Source: RHKX01 sp046330415
GTDB lineage: Bacteria; Actinomycetota; Thermoleophilia; Solirubrobacterales; 70-9
DNA: 64,000 nucleotides
Direction: 5' to 3'
NCBI GenBank assembly: GCA_046330415.1
Contig: JAXLSW010000009.1
Span: 124,001 to 188,000, forward strand
Numbering within the stretch: the first letter of the stretch is position 1; the number at the start of each line of letters is the position of its first letter. A program made the position numbers and the translations under genes. The notes under the pieces are model-generated. The model saw only the letters and a list, made by a program, of their open reading frames with translations, was not told where the DNA came from and did no database searches. This document shows positions 62,201 through 64,000 of this stretch, piece by piece.

Positions 62201-62347
62201 GGTGCCGGTGGTGAAGTCGCTCTTCGCCCCGAAGAGCGGCGCCGCGGAGGCTGCTTGCGGCGCGATCGCGACGATCGAGAGCGCCATTAGGAGGATGGCC
62301 CCCAAACGGCCGCGCCTTCGACCGCTGGCCCGCAACACCCCACACAT
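59244..62347 (-). CDS. Secreted FG-GAP/VCBS repeat protein, interrupted by one frameshift
   Basis: ATG 62347 follows GGGGAGG and opens a signal peptide (AILLMALSIVAIAPQAASAA). Fourteen tandem repeats of 49 residues (147 bp) follow. Each has GFGAKTDF, a calcium-binding DFDGDGNPDLAVAN-type loop and VSVLLGDGSG, and together they are expected to form beta-propellers. A choice-of-anchor-D domain, a cadherin-like Ig domain (ANDADPYGGPMTIQSKTSG) and a C-terminal basic module (ALNRGRKVTAQVKIRF) complete it. Near 60608-60615, in repeat 12, one G appears missing (GGF|EQRPTS instead of GGFGAKTDF), splitting the frame. Restoring it gives about 1,034 residues. It could be a sequencing error, since both halves remain clean. 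Confidence 0.82.
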
Positions 62348-62431
62348 GAGAACCTCCCCGAGTTTGGCTTCGACTGGCACTTCGGCTTGGATCGGAAACC
62401 TCCCCAGGTCCATTCAGTGCCGTAGACGAAA

Positions 62432-62460
62432 ATCCTAGTCGGCAACAGGAGGCTCGACAA
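62432..62460 (-). promoter_or_regulatory. Promoter of the FG-GAP gene
   Basis: On the minus strand TTGTCG (62460-62455) and TAGGAT (62437-62432) are separated by exactly 17 bp. The predicted leader is about 78 nt and carries GGGGAGG twice. Confidence 0.5.
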
Positions 62461-62552
62461 GCGACAACGAGGGCGGTCCGTCCGCGAAGCGTGCACGCCT
62501 GAAAGCGACCTGAACACACACTCCAGATCGCCCATTTGGGCGCACCCGCTGC

Positions 62553-62566
62553 TTAGGGTGCCCTAA
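62553..62566 (+). promoter_or_regulatory. Putative iron-responsive (DtxR/IdeR-like) operator on the FTR1 promoter
   Basis: TTAGGGTGCCCTAA is a perfect palindrome with TTAGG and CCTAA half-sites like those of DtxR/IdeR boxes, but with 4 bp rather than 9 bp between them. It contains the -10-like TAGGGT (62554-62559), 9 nt before ATG 62569. Iron control is inferred from the half-sites and the iron-permease gene. Confidence 0.45.
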
Positions 62567-62568
62567 CA

Positions 62569-63591
62569 ATGAGCGAGATCACCGAAACCTCCCGTCCTAA
62601 CAACGACCGACGCAACCGTCTCATCTGGTGGGGGATCGGGGGGATCTCACTGGCTGTTCTCGTGGTCCTCATGGCGACCGCCGACACCGGACCGACGGAC
62701 CCGACCGAAGCAACGCAGCCGCTCTCCCACGGCACCGTCGTCTTCAACTCGGGAATGATCGTCTTCCGCGAAGGCCTGGAAGCCGTGCTGATCCTCGCGG
62801 CCATCACCGCGAGCATGGTGGGCGCGAACCGACACCATCGACGTGAGGTGTTCATCGGCGCCGGCGTTTCCTTCCTCGCCGCGATCGCAACCTGGTTCGT
62901 CGTGGAGGCTGTACTCGACGTCGCATCGCCCCTCGGTCCCAAGCTCGAGGCGATCACAGGATTCATTGCGATCGTCATCCTGCTTCTCGTCCTCAACTGG
63001 TTCGTCCACAAGGTCTATTGGTCCGACTGGATCGGGCGCCACCACCGCCAACGCAGCAGGGTGCTCGCGAAGACGGGGATGGCCGCCACGGTCGGCCTGA
63101 TCGCACTCGGTTTCACCGCCGTCTACCGCGAGGGGTTCGAGGTCGTCCTGTTCGAGCAGAACCTGAAGCTGCAGGATGGCTCGTCCGCCGTCCTGGAGGG
63201 CATCGCGATCGGCTTGGCCCTGACGGCGGTCGTGGGGGTGTTCACCTTCTGGCTCCACCACAAGCTCCCCTACCGGAAGATGCTGATCCTGACGGGGGTG
63301 CTCGTCGCTGCCGTGCTTGTGGTGATGATCGGGGGAACAGCCCTCTCGTTCTCCGAGCTCGGCTGGATCCCGCAGACGCCGACGCCCTTCGGCATCCCCG
63401 AGTGGATGGGGTCTTGGTTCGAGATCTACCCCTACTGGGAGACGATCGGCGCCCAGTTGCTTGCGCTCCTGCTCGTGGTCGGCTCCTACTTCGCAGCCGA
63501 GTACGTGAAGGAGCGCCGACCTCGCAGGCGCGGGGCGCAGTCGGCGAAGCGTGCGACCGCTCCCCCGGAGATCTCGCCACCGGTTTCCTGA
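62569..63591 (+). CDS. FTR1-family high-affinity iron permease
   Basis: A 340-residue polytopic membrane protein with about seven helices. Two REGxE iron-binding motifs are present (FREGLEAVLIL and YREGFEVVLFEQN), the diagnostic feature of Ftr1/EfeU. There is no fused periplasmic EfeO or peroxidase domain, and no efeO or efeB gene follows in the window. The first residues are cytoplasmic (SEITETSRPNNDRR) before helix 1. It should move iron across the cytoplasmic membrane, alone or with an unlinked partner. Confidence 0.92.
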   Translation: MSEITETSRPNNDRRNRLIWWGIGGISLAVLVVLMATADTGPTDPTEATQPLSHGTVVFNSGMIVFREGLEAVLILAAITASMVGANRHHRREVFIGAGVSFLAAIATWFVVEAVLDVASPLGPKLEAITGFIAIVILLLVLNWFVHKVYWSDWIGRHHRQRSRVLAKTGMAATVGLIALGFTAVYREGFEVVLFEQNLKLQDGSSAVLEGIAIGLALTAVVGVFTFWLHHKLPYRKMLILTGVLVAAVLVVMIGGTALSFSELGWIPQTPTPFGIPEWMGSWFEIYPYWETIGAQLLALLLVVGSYFAAEYVKERRPRRRGAQSAKRATAPPEISPPVS

Positions 63592-63602
63592 AGGGTCCAC
63601 GC

Positions 63603-63779
63603 TCAGGAGCGACGTGAGGCGAGCAGAATCAGCGGCACGCCCGGCGGTCCCAGCCACCAGGCGTTGACTCCCAGGGACTCGAGCAGCGCCACCGCGGCAA
63701 TCAGCGCCGTGGCGCCAGCGGCAAGCCTCCAGTCGTCGCCGACCACGAAGTCGACGGCGAATCGGCCGAGCTTTCTCAT
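63603..63779 (-). CDS. Small membrane protein of unknown function
   Basis: A 58-residue protein starting at ATG 63779 in an ATGA overlap with the upstream membrane-protein gene. It begins MRKLGRFAVDFVVGDDW and then has one or two hydrophobic stretches (LAAGATALIAAVALLESLG and WWLGPPGVPLILLA). The tight coupling and clean frame support a real gene. It ends 11 bp from the convergent FTR1 gene. Confidence 0.65.
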   Translation of the reverse strand: MRKLGRFAVDFVVGDDWRLAAGATALIAAVALLESLGVNAWWLGPPGVPLILLASRRS

Positions 63780-64000
63780 GAGGCCGATATCAGTCTCCTT
63801 CGCGAGACGTTCACGAGCAGCCAGGCGCTACCGGCTGCGACGGGGAGCAACGCCAACAGCGCGACCTCTCCCCCTGGCCAGTCGGCACCCGCTCCCTCGA
63901 CCCCCCAATACAGACCGAAGGAAGTGAGCAGGACGGAGACCGCCAGCTTGAGCTGGTTCTCGGGAACCCGTGTGAGCGGCCCGCGCGTGACTATCGCGAC
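63776..64000 (-). CDS. Predicted membrane protein (COG4280-like), 5' part cut off
   Basis: Only the last 74 codons are visible, ending at TGA 63776. PLTRVPENQLKLAVSVLLT followed by SFGLYWGVEGAG and a terminal hydrophobic helix resemble the C-terminal pair of helices in COG4280-type membrane proteins, which belong to a wider cation-transporter-like group. That assignment is from memory of the motif and moderate only. The start lies beyond the right edge. Confidence 0.6.
   Translation of the reverse strand, partial: VAIVTRGPLTRVPENQLKLAVSVLLTSFGLYWGVEGAGADWPGGEVALLALLPVAAGSAWLLVNVSRRRLISAS

Noticed and set aside
59300..62300. 147-bp tandem repeats as a non-coding satellite or CRISPR
   Set aside because: They encode 49-residue FG-GAP repeats in frame with calcium-binding loops, so they are protein repeats.
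62553..62566. A full 19-bp DtxR/IdeR box
   Set aside because: The half-sites fit but the spacing is 4 bp instead of 9 bp, so it is listed only as a variant, putative operator.

Overview
The window is strongly GC-rich. Genes are tightly packed, often with 4-bp ATGA/GTGA start-stop overlaps, and GTG and TTG starts are common. The gene content (DUF5996, choice-of-anchor-D and FG-GAP secreted proteins, furA-katG, an IolB/C/D/E cluster, DtxR-like operator syntax) suggests a high-GC actinobacterium. Thermoleophilia/Solirubrobacterales is my best guess, from gene style rather than any marker gene. No rRNA, tRNA, CRISPR array or insertion sequence was found. At least a dozen start codons lie 6-9 nt after a TANNNT-like hexamer with no ribosome-binding site, so leaderless transcription looks frequent.

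Layout. 1-12.7 kb: a secreted CocE-type hydrolase (cut by the left edge), a stand-alone LigD-type polymerase, a nitrilase-fold protein without its nucleophile coupled to an FAD oxidoreductase and its TetR neighbour, furA-katG, a STAS-like protein, a PAP2 phosphatase, a membrane-anchored diacylglycerol-kinase-like protein and two small-family genes. 12.7-24.5 kb: one 11-gene minus-strand operon for cyclitol (myo-inositol-type) uptake and breakdown: SIS isomerase, CUT1 ABC transporter, IolE, Gfo/Idh/MocA dehydrogenase, IolC, IolD, IolB and a DUF2090 aldolase-like protein. 24.7-27.4 kb: a DeoR regulator divergent from two PfkB kinases, with all three reading frames broken in one 1.6-kb indel-dense tract. 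27.4-28.2 kb: a gene-free block of repeats and hairpins.

28.2-35.4 kb: copper amine oxidase, SDR, GH4 and GH38 glycosidases. 35.4-40.5 kb: a secreted beta-helix protein and a three-domain fusion (AspH-like dioxygenase, sulfotransferase, TIGR03032-like propeller). 40.6-44.8 kb: an aromatic hydroxylase, a fumarylacetoacetate-hydrolase-family enzyme and an extradiol dioxygenase, divergent from a TetR gene with a dyad operator between them. 44.8-55.6 kb: two paralogous secreted choice-of-anchor-D proteins, a lipoprotein, a Nudix hydrolase, an SDR, and a secreted TolB/PD40-like protein with a poly-lysine tail divergent from a TetR gene. 55.6-59.2 kb: a Doc-type toxin-antitoxin operon that also carries a methyltransferase, then a flavin monooxygenase/SDR pair. 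59.2-64 kb: a 14-repeat FG-GAP secreted protein (one frameshift), an FTR1-type iron permease with a TTAGG/CCTAA dyad on its promoter, and a membrane-protein pair running off the right edge.

The items most worth a second look are the three-domain fusion, a pseudoknot-capable element just upstream of it, the nitrilase-fold protein with Gly in place of the catalytic Cys, the repeat/hairpin block at 27.4-28.2 kb, the three-gene Doc operon and the leaderless-promoter pattern. Frameshifts in iolD, the FG-GAP gene and the kinase tract could be assembly errors and should be checked against reads.
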